A stretch of 64,000 bases of DNA from Leptospira harrisiae (GTDB lineage Bacteria > Spirochaetota > Leptospiria > Leptospirales > Leptospiraceae): NCBI RefSeq assembly GCF_002811945.1, contig NZ_NPDX01000001.1, forward strand, positions 991,001 through 1,055,000, read 5' to 3'. The notes beneath the pieces are model-generated. The model was not told the DNA's origin, ran no database searches, and saw nothing but the letters and a program-made list of their open reading frames with translations. Both the position numbers and the translations under genes were made by a program. Below, piece by piece: positions 1 to 8,257 of this stretch (positions within the stretch are counted from its first letter, which is position 1; each line of letters starts with the position of its first letter).

Positions 1-806
1 TAAAAAACGGCAAACCTTTGCCGTTTTCTCAAAATGAAGATTTAGTGTATCAGTCTTATCTTTCTTATTTTAAAAAATTTTTACCAACTGGCAATCCACC
101 ACCTTACCACTGTAAAATGAATCTTTCTTTGCCTCTTAAAGGTGGGCTTGGTTCAAGTGCTTCCGCCATTGTGGCAGGTCTTACTTTAGCCAGAGAAGTT
201 CATAAAAGAATAGATCCGACATCTGTGCCAGCAGAGTCAGACTTTATCCAATATTTGGCAGAATTTGAAGGTCATCCTGATAATACTTTGCCGGCTTATT
301 TGGGTGGGTTTGTTTTCGCCTATTCAACATTTGGTGAGAAACTTAGATATTTCCGAAAAAAATTTCCAAATTCGGTTGCTATTTTTGTTTTAACTCCAGA
401 GTTCCATGTTTCCACAGAGGAATCTCGGAAATCCCTTCCAAAATCGTATGTCACAGCAGACGTAATTTTTAATTTATCTCGGATTGGAGCCTGGATGCAT
501 TTCTTAGACAAACGAAAGTTTGGTGATTTGCTTGTAGGATTAGAAGATAAGATGCACACCCCATACCGAATTCCTAAATCTTCTCCTTTATTCCCTTTGG
601 CGGATGCCTTTACGAAAGCAGGGATCGGTTATTGTCTTTCAGGATCTGGTCCAAGTTTACTTGTATTTTTAGAACGAAAGGTTGTAAAAAATAAACAAGT
701 CGAATTAGAAAAAACAATTTCATCGGTGATGGGAGAGGCAAAAATTCCGTATTCATTCAAACGAGTGAAACCGGATGGACTCGGTGTAAGGATTCAATTC
801 AAATAG
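1..806 (+). CDS. thrB: Homoserine kinase, 5'-truncated by window edge
   Basis: GHMP-superfamily kinase that phosphorylates homoserine with ATP in threonine synthesis. The ATP-binding motif GGLGSSAS is about 45 residues into the visible part. It is followed by the homoserine-kinase block EGHPDN..P..LGG and a C-terminal LSGSGPS motif of the GHMP fold. The frame is open to the first base (first whole codon at base 3), so 267 residues are visible and roughly 30-45 N-terminal residues lie outside the window. A TTG at 18 is internal, not the start. It converges on the next gene with an 8-base gap. The family call is firm; the true start cannot be seen. Confidence 0.9.
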   Translation, partial: KNGKPLPFSQNEDLVYQSYLSYFKKFLPTGNPPPYHCKMNLSLPLKGGLGSSASAIVAGLTLAREVHKRIDPTSVPAESDFIQYLAEFEGHPDNTLPAYLGGFVFAYSTFGEKLRYFRKKFPNSVAIFVLTPEFHVSTEESRKSLPKSYVTADVIFNLSRIGAWMHFLDKRKFGDLLVGLEDKMHTPYRIPKSSPLFPLADAFTKAGIGYCLSGSGPSLLVFLERKVVKNKQVELEKTISSVMGEAKIPYSFKRVKPDGLGVRIQFK

Positions 807-814
807 AATTCAGT

Positions 815-1453
815 TTAATCTTCGTCCGCTCCTTCTTCTTTTCCAAATCCGTATACATCTCCACGAAACCGAACTTTTCTGTTAATTCCAGGTTGGATTT
901 TTCCCACTTCAAAAGTAAACTTCATTCTTTCCTTTCCTGATCGGTTGAAATAAAAGGAAGAGGTGAGAGAGATTTCAATAAAGTTTACCATTCGTTCTTT
1001 GGAAATTTTATCTGAGATACGAAATTCAGCAGGGTGGCCAATGATTTCATAGGATTCAAAACTTTCCTTTGATTCCATTTTTCCATAATGTTCCATGCGT
1101 GGTGGTTTGTAAAAACTTGGTCCATTTTTTAAAACAGTAATTGTATAATCTTCGCTATCGCGACTTTTTTTGAACTGAAAGATCAGGTGGTCTTCGGTAA
1201 TGGCATTACAACGAGTGGCAAGGTTTCCGGTTTTGCTTCCGACATGGAAACTTGCAAATCGACTCAGTTCGTCAACGACGAGATCGTATTTGTCTCCTGT
1301 TTGGACAGGGATAAACCGGTCAGAATCTTTTCTGGAAATGACAGGGTGGATGAATTGGTTGTACACAACTAGTCCTAGTCCCAAAACGGCAACGGTCAAC
1401 ACTCCGCTAAGAACTAGGATGAAACTATCGAGAATGGCAATACTAAGAAACAA
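815..1453 (-). CDS. Unrecognised membrane-anchored protein, 212 aa
   Basis: I do not recognise the family. Residues about 8-32 form one hydrophobic segment, followed by a polar, beta-rich domain of about 170 residues with an acidic tail (GKEEGADED), so the protein is probably tethered to the inner membrane by its N terminus. The proposed start is TTG at 1453, two bases after the stop of the upstream gene and preceded by AAGGT at suitable spacing, so the two genes form one transcription unit on the minus strand. The beta-rich soluble part could be a PilZ-like or other small regulatory domain, but I see no diagnostic motif. Confidence 0.6.
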   Translation of the reverse strand: MFLSIAILDSFILVLSGVLTVAVLGLGLVVYNQFIHPVISRKDSDRFIPVQTGDKYDLVVDELSRFASFHVGSKTGNLATRCNAITEDHLIFQFKKSRDSEDYTITVLKNGPSFYKPPRMEHYGKMESKESFESYEIIGHPAEFRISDKISKERMVNFIEISLTSSFYFNRSGKERMKFTFEVGKIQPGINRKVRFRGDVYGFGKEEGADED

Positions 1454-1455
1454 AC

Positions 1456-1773
1456 TTACCTTTTTGTATCTACCTTATGGCTTTTGAGGGACGGTAGTGG
1501 GGTGCGTGTGACTAAAGAAAGTAAGTCTTTCACTTCTTCTGGTGAGATGATTTGGTTTAATTTCTCTTCCAAAGATGCCGGAGTTGGTTTTAATACCAAA
1601 TCTTCTGGTTTCACTTTTGTTTCTAAATCTGTCTCTGCCTTCTCCAACTTTCGAACCTTGGGTGACTTTTCAGAGAAGGATTCCTTTCCTTCCTCCGATT
1701 GTTTCCCTGTTTGGGTTGGAATTGTAGGGGGAAGCGATGTGAGTGAGTTTCCTTGAATGTTAATTGTGTTCAT
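1456..1773 (-). CDS. Small unrecognised protein, 105 aa
   Basis: Low-complexity, charged protein rich in Lys, Glu, Ser and Pro, beginning MNTINIQGNSLTS; no domain recognised and probably largely disordered. ATG at 1773 is chosen because GGAGG lies about 11 bases upstream; the frame is open further 5' (to 1857), but those codons have no comparable ribosome-binding site. It is followed two bases later by the membrane-anchored protein, suggesting a two-gene operon. No function can be assigned. Confidence 0.55.
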   Translation of the reverse strand: MNTINIQGNSLTSLPPTIPTQTGKQSEEGKESFSEKSPKVRKLEKAETDLETKVKPEDLVLKPTPASLEEKLNQIISPEEVKDLLSLVTRTPLPSLKSHKVDTKR

Positions 1774-1935
1774 TTTTCCCAAACCTCCGTGTTCAGGATC
1801 TGCTCTCTTGAGAAAAAATATCCTTTTCCCTCCCTCAGATTTTCGGACATTTCCCACTGGGCTTTAGTGAAAATCGATTTTTTTTTAGGTTTTTTCCGTT
1901 TGATTGCCCGCTTTATGGCCGGGAAGCTGGCAGGG

Positions 1936-2985
1936 ATGGAAAATATTTTTAAAAAGTGGATGGAAAATCCCATCTCCAAAATCGTCCTAGCGACCAATTT
2001 CGTTTTCGCCCTTCTTTTTGTTGTCAGTGTTCCTTCTTTTGTTAAGGAATACATTACCCAAGATGCGGTCAGTATCGGCGGAAAAAAATATGACCTGAGC
2101 GATGTGAAAGAAACTTCCCCCATTGCTTATTCTAAGTTCCAATCGGAATACAAAAGTTTGATCAAAAACACATTAGGTGAGTTTGCTCAGGACAAATTAT
2201 TTGAACTTGTTGCAAAAGATAAAAACATCAAACCTTCGGAAGTTTTAAAACAAGGTTTTAGTCCAACCGAACCATCAGAAGAAGATATCCTCAATGTGTA
2301 TATGTCCAACAAGGATCAGTTAGGTGGAAAATCTTTGGATGAAACTAAGGATAAAATTATTGGATTTTTGAAAAGCCAACAAGAACAGGAACACAGTCGA
2401 GTTGTTTACCGAGACATCGTAACCAAATATCCGGTTGAGTTTTTAATCAAAGAACCACCTGCCGTAAGAGTGACAGTGGAAGAAAAAAATAACCCTTCTA
2501 TTGGACCAAAAGATGCAAAAATTACAGTCATCGAATTTTCTGATTTTGAATGTCCATTCTGTAAACGAAGCCAAGAAGTGAACCAAAAACTCCGTGAAAA
2601 GTACAAAGGCCAAATTCGTTGGGTTTTCCGTGATTTTCCTCTTCCATTCCACCAAGATGCAATGTATGCGCATATGGCTGCCAACTGTTCCGTTTCAGAT
2701 GGAAAGTATTGGGATGTGTTTAACTTGTTTTTTGAAAACAGCGGTAACTTAGGGAAATCAAATGTTGATGCATTGATTTCCAAAGCTGGAGTTTCAAGAG
2801 ATAAATACCAATCTTGTATGAGAAATGCTTCTAATATAAAAGCCGAGATAGATGCGGACATCCAAGACGGTCAAAAAGTCGGTGTGAGTGGTACTCCTGC
2901 ATTTTTTATCAATGGAATCTTTGTTTCGGGAGCATTACCTTTCGAAAACTTTGATGAGATCATCCAAAAAGAATTAAAACAATAA
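1936..2985 (+). CDS. Membrane-anchored DsbA-family thiol oxidoreductase
   Basis: Predicted periplasmic thiol-disulfide oxidoreductase, 349 aa from ATG 1936. Residues about 15-36 form a membrane anchor. Residues 45-180 are a helical region somewhat like the N-terminal part of SurA-type chaperones. The C-terminal DsbA/DSBA-like thioredoxin domain carries CPFC (C206, C209) and the cis-proline loop SGTP (about 318-321), both needed for redox activity. The frame extends upstream to 1753, but CAGGG just before 1936 and the typical anchor (Lys/Asn-rich then hydrophobic) favour this start; ATG 1915 is an alternative. Whether it oxidises or isomerises substrates cannot be told from sequence. Confidence 0.8.
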   Translation: MENIFKKWMENPISKIVLATNFVFALLFVVSVPSFVKEYITQDAVSIGGKKYDLSDVKETSPIAYSKFQSEYKSLIKNTLGEFAQDKLFELVAKDKNIKPSEVLKQGFSPTEPSEEDILNVYMSNKDQLGGKSLDETKDKIIGFLKSQQEQEHSRVVYRDIVTKYPVEFLIKEPPAVRVTVEEKNNPSIGPKDAKITVIEFSDFECPFCKRSQEVNQKLREKYKGQIRWVFRDFPLPFHQDAMYAHMAANCSVSDGKYWDVFNLFFENSGNLGKSNVDALISKAGVSRDKYQSCMRNASNIKAEIDADIQDGQKVGVSGTPAFFINGIFVSGALPFENFDEIIQKELKQ

Positions 2986-3016
2986 TCATAAATTATAAAA
3001 TTAAAGGAAAATTTAT

Positions 3017-4000
3017 ATGAGCAAAAAAGTAAAAGTTGCTGTTACTGGTGCTGCCGGACAAATCGGATACGCACTACTATTTCGTATCGCTTCAGGACAA
3101 ATGTTTGGACCTGACACTGCAGTGGAACTCCAATTATTGGAATTAGAACAAGCTCTTCCTGCAGCCAAAGGTGTCATTATGGAATTGGATGACTGTGCTT
3201 TCCCTCTTTTGGAAAAAGTATCTGTATCTTCTAACATTGATGAGGCGTTTCGTGACATCAACTGGGCACTCCTTGTTGGTTCTGTTCCAAGAAAAGCGGG
3301 AATGGAAAGGGGAGACTTGCTTAAAATCAACGGTGGAATTTTTACAACACAAGGAAAAGCAATCGAAAAGAATGCAGCGAGTGATGTAAGAGTTCTTGTT
3401 GTGGGTAACCCATGTAATACAAACGCTCTCATTGCAATGAACAATGCAAAAGGTGTTCCATCTGACAGATGGTTTGCGATGACTGGTCTTGATGAAAATC
3501 GTGCAAAAACACAATTGGCGCAGAAAGCTGGTGTTCTTGTGAAAGATGTTTCGAATGTTGCGATTTGGGGAAACCACTCGGCAACGCAATACCCTGATTT
3601 CTATAATGCAAAAATCAAAGGAAAACCAGCTACTGATTTGATCTCTGACACAGAATGGTTAAAAGGTGATTTTATCTCTACTGTTCAAAAACGGGGAGCT
3701 GCCATCATCGCAGCACGCGGTGCCTCTTCTGCGGCATCAGCAGCAAACGCAGTTGTCGACACAGTGCATAACATTGTGACTCCTACAAAACCTGGTGATT
3801 GGTTCAGTGCTGCTTGCCACTCCAATGGAGAGTATGGTGTGGACAAAGGTCTTATCTTTGGATACCCACTCAAGTCTGATGGTAAAAAAGTAGAGATCGT
3901 CACTGGTCTTGAAATCAATGCCTTCGGAAAGGAAAAATTTGACATCACTCACAACGAGTTGAAAGAAGAAAGAAACGAAGTCAAAGACATGTTAGGTTAA
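3017..4000 (+). CDS. mdh: Malate dehydrogenase
   Basis: NAD-dependent malate dehydrogenase of the TCA cycle (malate to oxaloacetate), cytoplasmic, 327 aa, full length for the cytosolic/dimeric MDH type. Visible features are the Rossmann motif GAAGQIG (11-17), the substrate-binding arginines in [11 protein letters not shown] (R92, R98), TGLDENRAK with D159/R162, and the catalytic histidine in [10 protein letters not shown] (H187). ATG 3017 has AAAGGAAAA at good spacing. It stands alone, with an intrinsic terminator directly downstream. Confidence 0.97.
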   Translation: MSKKVKVAVTGAAGQIGYALLFRIASGQMFGPDTAVELQLLELEQALPAAKGVIMELDDCAFPLLEKVSVSSNIDEAFRDINWALLVGSVPRKAGMERGDLLKINGGIFTTQGKAIEKNAASDVRVLVVGNPCNTNALIAMNNAKGVPSDRWFAMTGLDENRAKTQLAQKAGVLVKDVSNVAIWGNHSATQYPDFYNAKIKGKPATDLISDTEWLKGDFISTVQKRGAAIIAARGASSAASAANAVVDTVHNIVTPTKPGDWFSAACHSNGEYGVDKGLIFGYPLKSDGKKVEIVTGLEINAFGKEKFDITHNELKEERNEVKDMLG

Positions 4001-4055
4001 AACCTTTTTAGTCTTTAGAGAATTCATTCTTTAAAGACTGGTTTGTTTGTAGTAA

Positions 4056-4089
4056 AGCTCGCTCCCCAAAAGGTAGCGGGCTTTTTTTA
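4056..4089 (+). terminator. Intrinsic terminator after mdh
   Basis: AGCTCGCT (4056-4063) pairs with AGCGGGCT (4075-4082), allowing one G-U pair, across a short loop that can pair further (CC/GG). It is followed by a run of seven T. It lies 55 bases after the mdh stop and just before the 3' end of the convergent hydrolase gene. Confidence 0.8.
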
Positions 4090-4093
4090 TTTC

Positions 4094-4951
4094 TTACGAA
4101 CCAAGGAACAGTTTTTGAAATTCATTTAAAAATTCCTTCGGTCTTTCCAAAAAAGGTAAGTGGCTACTGTTTTCCAACACAGTCATTTTGATATTTGAAA
4201 ACTTTTTTAGAAACGGATCCCAAGTGTAATAAGGTGCCACCTGATAGTCTTCTTTCCCCATACAAATCCAAATCGGTATGGAAAGTTTTTGGAAGAATTC
4301 AGATACATCAATGTCTTGGAACACTTCACCAAATAAGTAATCAAAAGCCAGTTTGTTTGTATGGATTCCTTCCCAAAATTTTCTAGAAGGAAAGGGGACT
4401 TGGTAAAAACCTTTTGCCTCCAAACTGACGCAGTAATGGATAAAAAAATCCGAAGGAGATTCCTCGATATTTTTTTGAAATTGGATTAGGTTTTCCAAAT
4501 GTGCTTCTTTGCGGAGATCAGATGCATGTTTTTGAAAATAAACTTCAGCCTCTAACATAGGACTTCCATGGCTTGGGCCAGTGGAGACCATCACAAGGTT
4601 TGTGACTTGGTCTGGATATTTCGCTGCATAAGCCAGAGCCATATACCCATGCCCGGAATGGCCAATTACAGGACAGGTTGGTATTTTTAATTCCGTTTGT
4701 ATAAAACTAAAATCCTCTAAGAGTTTCTCCAAAGTATAATCTTCTTTTGTTTCTTTTATAGAACTGGTTCGTTTGGCAAACCCACGGTGATCCACCACTG
4801 TGATTTGGTATTTTTCCGTGATTTCCTTCGGGATGACTCTGGGATAATACAAAGCACTTCCAATCCAAAATAGAGGCGGGCCCTCTGTGTTATTTATTGC
4901 AACTTGGAGGGTAAATCCCTCTCTTTCGATCGTTTGGTGTATCCATTCCAT
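4094..4951 (-). CDS. Alpha/beta hydrolase
   Basis: Alpha/beta-hydrolase fold protein, 285 aa, substrate unknown. The triad is visible: nucleophile S99 in GHSGHG, acid D235 in GKEDY, and base H264 in SSHLPF. DHRGF (54-58) matches the strand-4 region of the family. Lack of a signal peptide suggests a cytoplasmic enzyme. It diverges from a MarR-type regulator gene, and the 115-base gap between them holds a strong inverted repeat, so the regulator probably controls this hydrolase. That arrangement is common for hydrolases handling small aromatic or toxic compounds, which is inference here. Confidence 0.85.
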   Translation of the reverse strand: MEWIHQTIEREGFTLQVAINNTEGPPLFWIGSALYYPRVIPKEITEKYQITVVDHRGFAKRTSSIKETKEDYTLEKLLEDFSFIQTELKIPTCPVIGHSGHGYMALAYAAKYPDQVTNLVMVSTGPSHGSPMLEAEVYFQKHASDLRKEAHLENLIQFQKNIEESPSDFFIHYCVSLEAKGFYQVPFPSRKFWEGIHTNKLAFDYLFGEVFQDIDVSEFFQKLSIPIWICMGKEDYQVAPYYTWDPFLKKFSNIKMTVLENSSHLPFLERPKEFLNEFQKLFLGS

Positions 4952-4978
4952 AACATTTCCTTGGGTTTTTTAATATAT

Positions 4979-5007
4979 CTATATAGTTGCAATATACAAC
5001 TATATAG
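4979..5007. promoter_or_regulatory. Palindromic operator between hydrolase and marR genes
   Basis: Perfect 11-base inverted repeat: CTATATAGTTG at 4979-4989 and CAACTATATAG at 4997-5007, with a 7-base spacer. A second, overlapping imperfect palindrome (TAGTT...AACTA, 5005-5023) extends it towards marR. Length and symmetry suit a winged-helix MarR dimer, and the position suits control of both divergent genes. Binding is inferred. Confidence 0.7.
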
Positions 5008-5066
5008 TTTACATTTGCAACTAAAAAAGCCTTGCAGTATTTTCAAAAATCATATGGACTGAGGTT

Positions 5067-5519
5067 GTGAAAGGGAAAGGAATCGCAGGTTATCTGGGGA
5101 TTTATATGAGTGAAACCTTACTTCTTATGAGGCGGTTTCTTTCTGATGAATTTATAAAAAACAAAATTGGAATGAGGTTTGAAGAATGGATGTTACTGCT
5201 ACCTTTAACTGAATCAGAAAATATAAATCAAAAAGAATTAAGTTTTCGTTTGGCTAAAGATAAAACTACCGTTTCCCGTCTTGTGGATGGCTGGGTCAGA
5301 AAGTCTTGGGTGAAACGAGTGGTTTCCGACTCAGACAAACGCAATTACCATTTACGTCTCACAAAAAAAGGCAAAGAGATTTGGGAGAAGGGGCTTCCTG
5401 TTGTCACTACCGCGGATCAAATTTTTCGAAAGGAACTAACGGATGTAGACGAGAAAGATCTTTTTTTACTTTTATTTAAAATTCAATCTTCCATACAATT
5501 TGCGAATCAAAAAACATAA
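5067..5519 (+). CDS. MarR-family transcriptional regulator
   Basis: Winged-helix DNA-binding repressor of the MarR family, 150 aa from GTG 5067 (ATG at 5106 is an alternative and gives 137 aa). The HTH and wing are seen in NQKELSFRLAKDKTTVSRLVDGW followed by the wing segment with SDSDKRNYHLRLTKKG, which carries the conserved D-x-R of the wing. It is divergent from the hydrolase gene with a strong palindrome between them, so autoregulation plus control of the hydrolase is likely. The ligand is unknown. Confidence 0.88.
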   Translation: MKGKGIAGYLGIYMSETLLLMRRFLSDEFIKNKIGMRFEEWMLLLPLTESENINQKELSFRLAKDKTTVSRLVDGWVRKSWVKRVVSDSDKRNYHLRLTKKGKEIWEKGLPVVTTADQIFRKELTDVDEKDLFLLLFKIQSSIQFANQKT

Positions 5520-5528
5520 TGAAACTTC

Positions 5529-6410
5529 TCAACCGATAGGTTTTTTAGCAAAAAGAAATCGTTCTTTATTAGAACTGTCTAAAACGATTTTTGTATCTGT
5601 CAAACCTAAACTGGTTGCCATTTTTTCTAAATCCCTGATATACAAGGGATGGGTTTCCAACATCAATTTTCCACCTGGTTTCAGGCGTTTGGATGTGACA
5701 TCTAACAATTGTTTGTGGAATTCGTTAAAATCTGATACAAAGAGTGCTAAATGTGGTTCATAGTCGAGGACATCAGGCATAATTTCCGGTTTTTCTGATT
5801 CCGGGATATAAGGGGGATTGGAAACAACCAAATCAAATAATAATTCTTTGGGGAGTGCTAAATCCAAATCAGAAACATAAAAACTGGTTCTGTCAGTTAA
5901 GTTGTATTTTTCCGCATTACGCCGGCTCACATCGATTGCTTTTTCGGAAAGGTCAGTAAGCGTCACAACACTCGTTGGTAGAAGTTGTGTAAGGCTAAGG
6001 CCAATACAACCACTCCCCGAACATAGGTCCCAAATTTGTAAAGGACTAGGTTCAGTGAGTGTAAGTTCTTCCCTTCTTTTCCAAAGGTAATCCACAAGTT
6101 CTTCGGTTTCTGGCCTAGGGATGAGAACATCTTCCGAAACAAAATATTCAAATTTATGAAAACCTTTTTTGCCAGTGATGTAAGCGACTGGTTTTCTTTT
6201 GCTTCGTTCTACAATTCGTTCTCTGTACAGATCAATTTCTTTTTGTCCGAGAGGCATTTCAAATTGGGAATAGAGTTTGATGCGGGGTAGGTTTAAAAGA
6301 TCGGAAAGGATCCATTCTGCGTCCACGCGGGGATTTGGAATTTCTTTTTTCTCTAGAAATTCTGTAGATCGTTTGAGATAATATAGAAGGGTTCCTGGTT
6401 GTTCCGCCAT
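5529..6410 (-). CDS. prmC: Peptide chain release factor glutamine methyltransferase
   Basis: PrmC/HemK transfers a methyl group from SAM to the glutamine of the GGQ motif in release factors 1 and 2. 293 aa from ATG 6410. Features: helical N-terminal domain; PRPETEELV block; SAM-binding motif I DLCSGSGCIGLSL (about 128-140); and the catalytic NPPY (198-201). The ATG lies only six bases after the 3' end of the tRNA-Arg gene, so the GGGGGC of the tRNA acceptor stem is the only Shine-Dalgarno-like sequence. It is the last gene of a minus-strand run starting near 10081. Confidence 0.95.
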   Translation of the reverse strand: MAEQPGTLLYYLKRSTEFLEKKEIPNPRVDAEWILSDLLNLPRIKLYSQFEMPLGQKEIDLYRERIVERSKRKPVAYITGKKGFHKFEYFVSEDVLIPRPETEELVDYLWKRREELTLTEPSPLQIWDLCSGSGCIGLSLTQLLPTSVVTLTDLSEKAIDVSRRNAEKYNLTDRTSFYVSDLDLALPKELLFDLVVSNPPYIPESEKPEIMPDVLDYEPHLALFVSDFNEFHKQLLDVTSKRLKPGGKLMLETHPLYIRDLEKMATSLGLTDTKIVLDSSNKERFLFAKKPIG

Positions 6411-6416
6411 AATTTT

Positions 6417-6489
6417 TGCCCCCAACAGGATTCGAACCTGTGTCCCCAGTTTAGGAAACTAGTGCTCTATCCACCTGAGCTATGGGAGC
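6417..6489 (-). tRNA. tRNA-Arg (anticodon CCU)
   Basis: A complete 73-base cloverleaf folds on the minus strand. The acceptor stem GCTCCCA/TGGGGGC has one G-U pair. The D arm is GCTC...GAGC. The anticodon stem CTAGT/ACTGG holds loop TTCCTAA (anticodon CCU, reads AGG). The T arm ACAGG-TTCGAAT-CCTGT is followed by discriminator A. The 3' CCA is not encoded. It lies two bases after the stop of the CRP-like gene and six bases before the prmC start, so it must be cut out of a longer transcript or have a promoter inside the upstream gene. Confidence 0.96.
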
Positions 6490-6491
6490 TT

Positions 6492-7136
6492 TTACGTAGG
6501 TTTACGTTTCTGATTCACTATCCTTTGGAAATCGGAGATATTGTGAATAACAATTTTATCCGGATAGAGATCTAGTTTGCCTGTTTTTACATACTGCATG
6601 AGCACCTTTTGGACTTCTCCAACAGGTTGGGCACACCAATTGGCAATGTCATCCACAGTAGCAGAAAGGATAATTTCATTATAAACATCATTGTTATACT
6701 GCTTTTCGTATAACATTACAAAGACGTCACAGACTTTTCCAATGATATCATCCATAAGAAGGATCATAAGGCGACGTTTTTGGTCATAAATCCGAAAGGA
6801 AAAAATATGAAGGAGTTTCATTGCCAGGGCTGGGTTTTTGGTCATTAACATTTCGAAATTGGCTCGGTTGAAGTTCAGAGCTTTCACTTCTGTCACCGCA
6901 ATAGCAGTGGCAGAACGAGGTTGTTCTTCTAAAATGGCCATCTCTCCCAAAATATCCCCAGCTTCCAATACATCTAAGGTTTTGATACTGGTTCCAATGG
7001 TCTTTGTGATTTTTACCTTTCCTTCTTTGATGAGGTAAAAGTCGTTTCCTGGTTCATATTCACAAAATAAAACTTCGTTTGGTTGGAAAACTTTTCCAAA
7101 CTTTCCAAACATAGCTTCTAACATTTGGTCGTTCAC
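6492..7136 (-). CDS. CRP/FNR-family cyclic-nucleotide-binding regulator
   Basis: 214 aa. The N-terminal cyclic-nucleotide-binding beta-roll covers about residues 15-120 (signature [14 protein letters not shown] and [15 protein letters not shown], the phosphate-binding cassette). A long helix ([17 protein letters not shown]) and a C-terminal region with a possible winged helix (about 150-200) follow. The start is GTG 7136, whose G is shared with the TAG stop of the preceding gene and which has GGAGG at good spacing, so translation is probably coupled. The R in PRSATA is the residue that usually contacts the cyclic phosphate, so ligand binding is plausible. The target genes are unknown. Confidence 0.82.
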   Translation of the reverse strand: MNDQMLEAMFGKFGKVFQPNEVLFCEYEPGNDFYLIKEGKVKITKTIGTSIKTLDVLEAGDILGEMAILEEQPRSATAIAVTEVKALNFNRANFEMLMTKNPALAMKLLHIFSFRIYDQKRRLMILLMDDIIGKVCDVFVMLYEKQYNNDVYNEIILSATVDDIANWCAQPVGEVQKVLMQYVKTGKLDLYPDKIVIHNISDFQRIVNQKRKPT

Positions 7137-8257
7137 TATTTGCCTCCTTTGAGTTTGGATTTAGCATCTTCAGAGATACTATCATCCAAAGGTGGCATTT
7201 GAGTTACCTTTTGGAATAACTGCTTTGCTTTTTCTTTTTCCCCAGATGCTTCTGTAGCAAGCGCTAGGTGATAAAGATTTTCTTTGAGTAAAAGGCCTTT
7301 GGGGTATTTTTTTATGAAATTAGAAAAATGAGTAATGGCACCTGGGTAATCTTTAGCTTTGAAACTAGATTTTCCCATATAAAAAAGTGAATTTTCTACA
7401 AACTGTTCTTCTTCTTGAGTAACAGAATCTGTTCTTTCTGAAACTGTTTTAAACAGATCAATAGAATCGTCATACTTTCCCGCATTCATTAGAGTTGATG
7501 CTTTGTCATATTGGGAAAGAATTGAATTGGGATCCACGCTAGAACTGGAGTTTTGTGATGGAACTGCCATCGTTTTTAACATTTCTTGCAGTTTACCTGC
7601 ATGGACTCCAGGTTCCGGTTTATAAACTAACTCTTGTATCGTGAGTGGGAAAGGTGTTTTTTTACGAGCTAAATCGACGAGTTGTCTTGCACGGTCTACG
7701 TACATTCCGTCCGGATAGTGTTGTAAATACTTTTCAAAAGCATAAGCGGCATGTTCAAAGTTTCCATTTTTGTAAAAAACTTCGGCCACATTCATGAGTT
7801 CGAAGGCTGGGTTCTTGGCTTCCCCTTGACCGAGGATTTCCCTAACTTGGCGATGCACCTGCCGGAGTTGGCTTGAGAAAACTTTGAGCATTTTGATGAT
7901 GAGATGGGTTTTGTCTGAGACAAATTTCTCGAATTCAGGGACTTTGAAGACAAGAACTGTAGCGGCTCCTATGACTTGTGCGGTCTCTTCTCTAGGATAA
8001 CGTCCGATGGCACTCTTCACTCCGAAAAACTCACCGAGTTTTACATCTTCTTTCAGTTCCACACCGTTGATATTCGTGTAAGTTAGTACAACACGACCTT
8101 TTTGTAGTACAAAGATATCCTCCGCCTTGTCTTTCTCGAAGTAGACGATGGAACCTCCTTTGTAATTACGTACTATGGGACCTGACAACTCATGCCTCGC
8201 TTGCGCTTCATTTTCAAAAATTAGGTAAAAAAGCCAAACTCTTTTTATAACCGACAC
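7136..8257 (-). CDS. Cyclic-nucleotide-binding domain protein with TPR repeats
   Basis: Predicted cytoplasmic sensor/scaffold of about 373 aa. Residues about 20-140 form a CRP-type cyclic-nucleotide-binding domain ([33 protein letters not shown]). Two TPR-like regions follow (about 155-200 and 255-355, including [18 protein letters not shown] and [17 protein letters not shown]). It has no DNA-binding domain. The start is uncertain: GTG 8257 overlaps the upstream amidohydrolase by 44 bases and lacks a strong Shine-Dalgarno; an in-frame TTG near residue 25, preceded by GAGG, is an alternative. It pairs with the following CRP-like gene. Confidence 0.72.
   Translation of the reverse strand: MSVIKRVWLFYLIFENEAQARHELSGPIVRNYKGGSIVYFEKDKAEDIFVLQKGRVVLTYTNINGVELKEDVKLGEFFGVKSAIGRYPREETAQVIGAATVLVFKVPEFEKFVSDKTHLIIKMLKVFSSQLRQVHRQVREILGQGEAKNPAFELMNVAEVFYKNGNFEHAAYAFEKYLQHYPDGMYVDRARQLVDLARKKTPFPLTIQELVYKPEPGVHAGKLQEMLKTMAVPSQNSSSSVDPNSILSQYDKASTLMNAGKYDDSIDLFKTVSERTDSVTQEEEQFVENSLFYMGKSSFKAKDYPGAITHFSNFIKKYPKGLLLKENLYHLALATEASGEKEKAKQLFQKVTQMPPLDDSISEDAKSKLKGGK

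Noticed and set aside
1753..1935. 5' extension of the DsbA-like protein
   Set aside because: The extra residues are not signal-like and overlap the upstream gene on the other strand; later starts give a normal membrane anchor.
3143..3948. Several long open frames antisense to mdh
   Set aside because: They are shadows of the mdh codon pattern and have no ribosome-binding sites or known domains.
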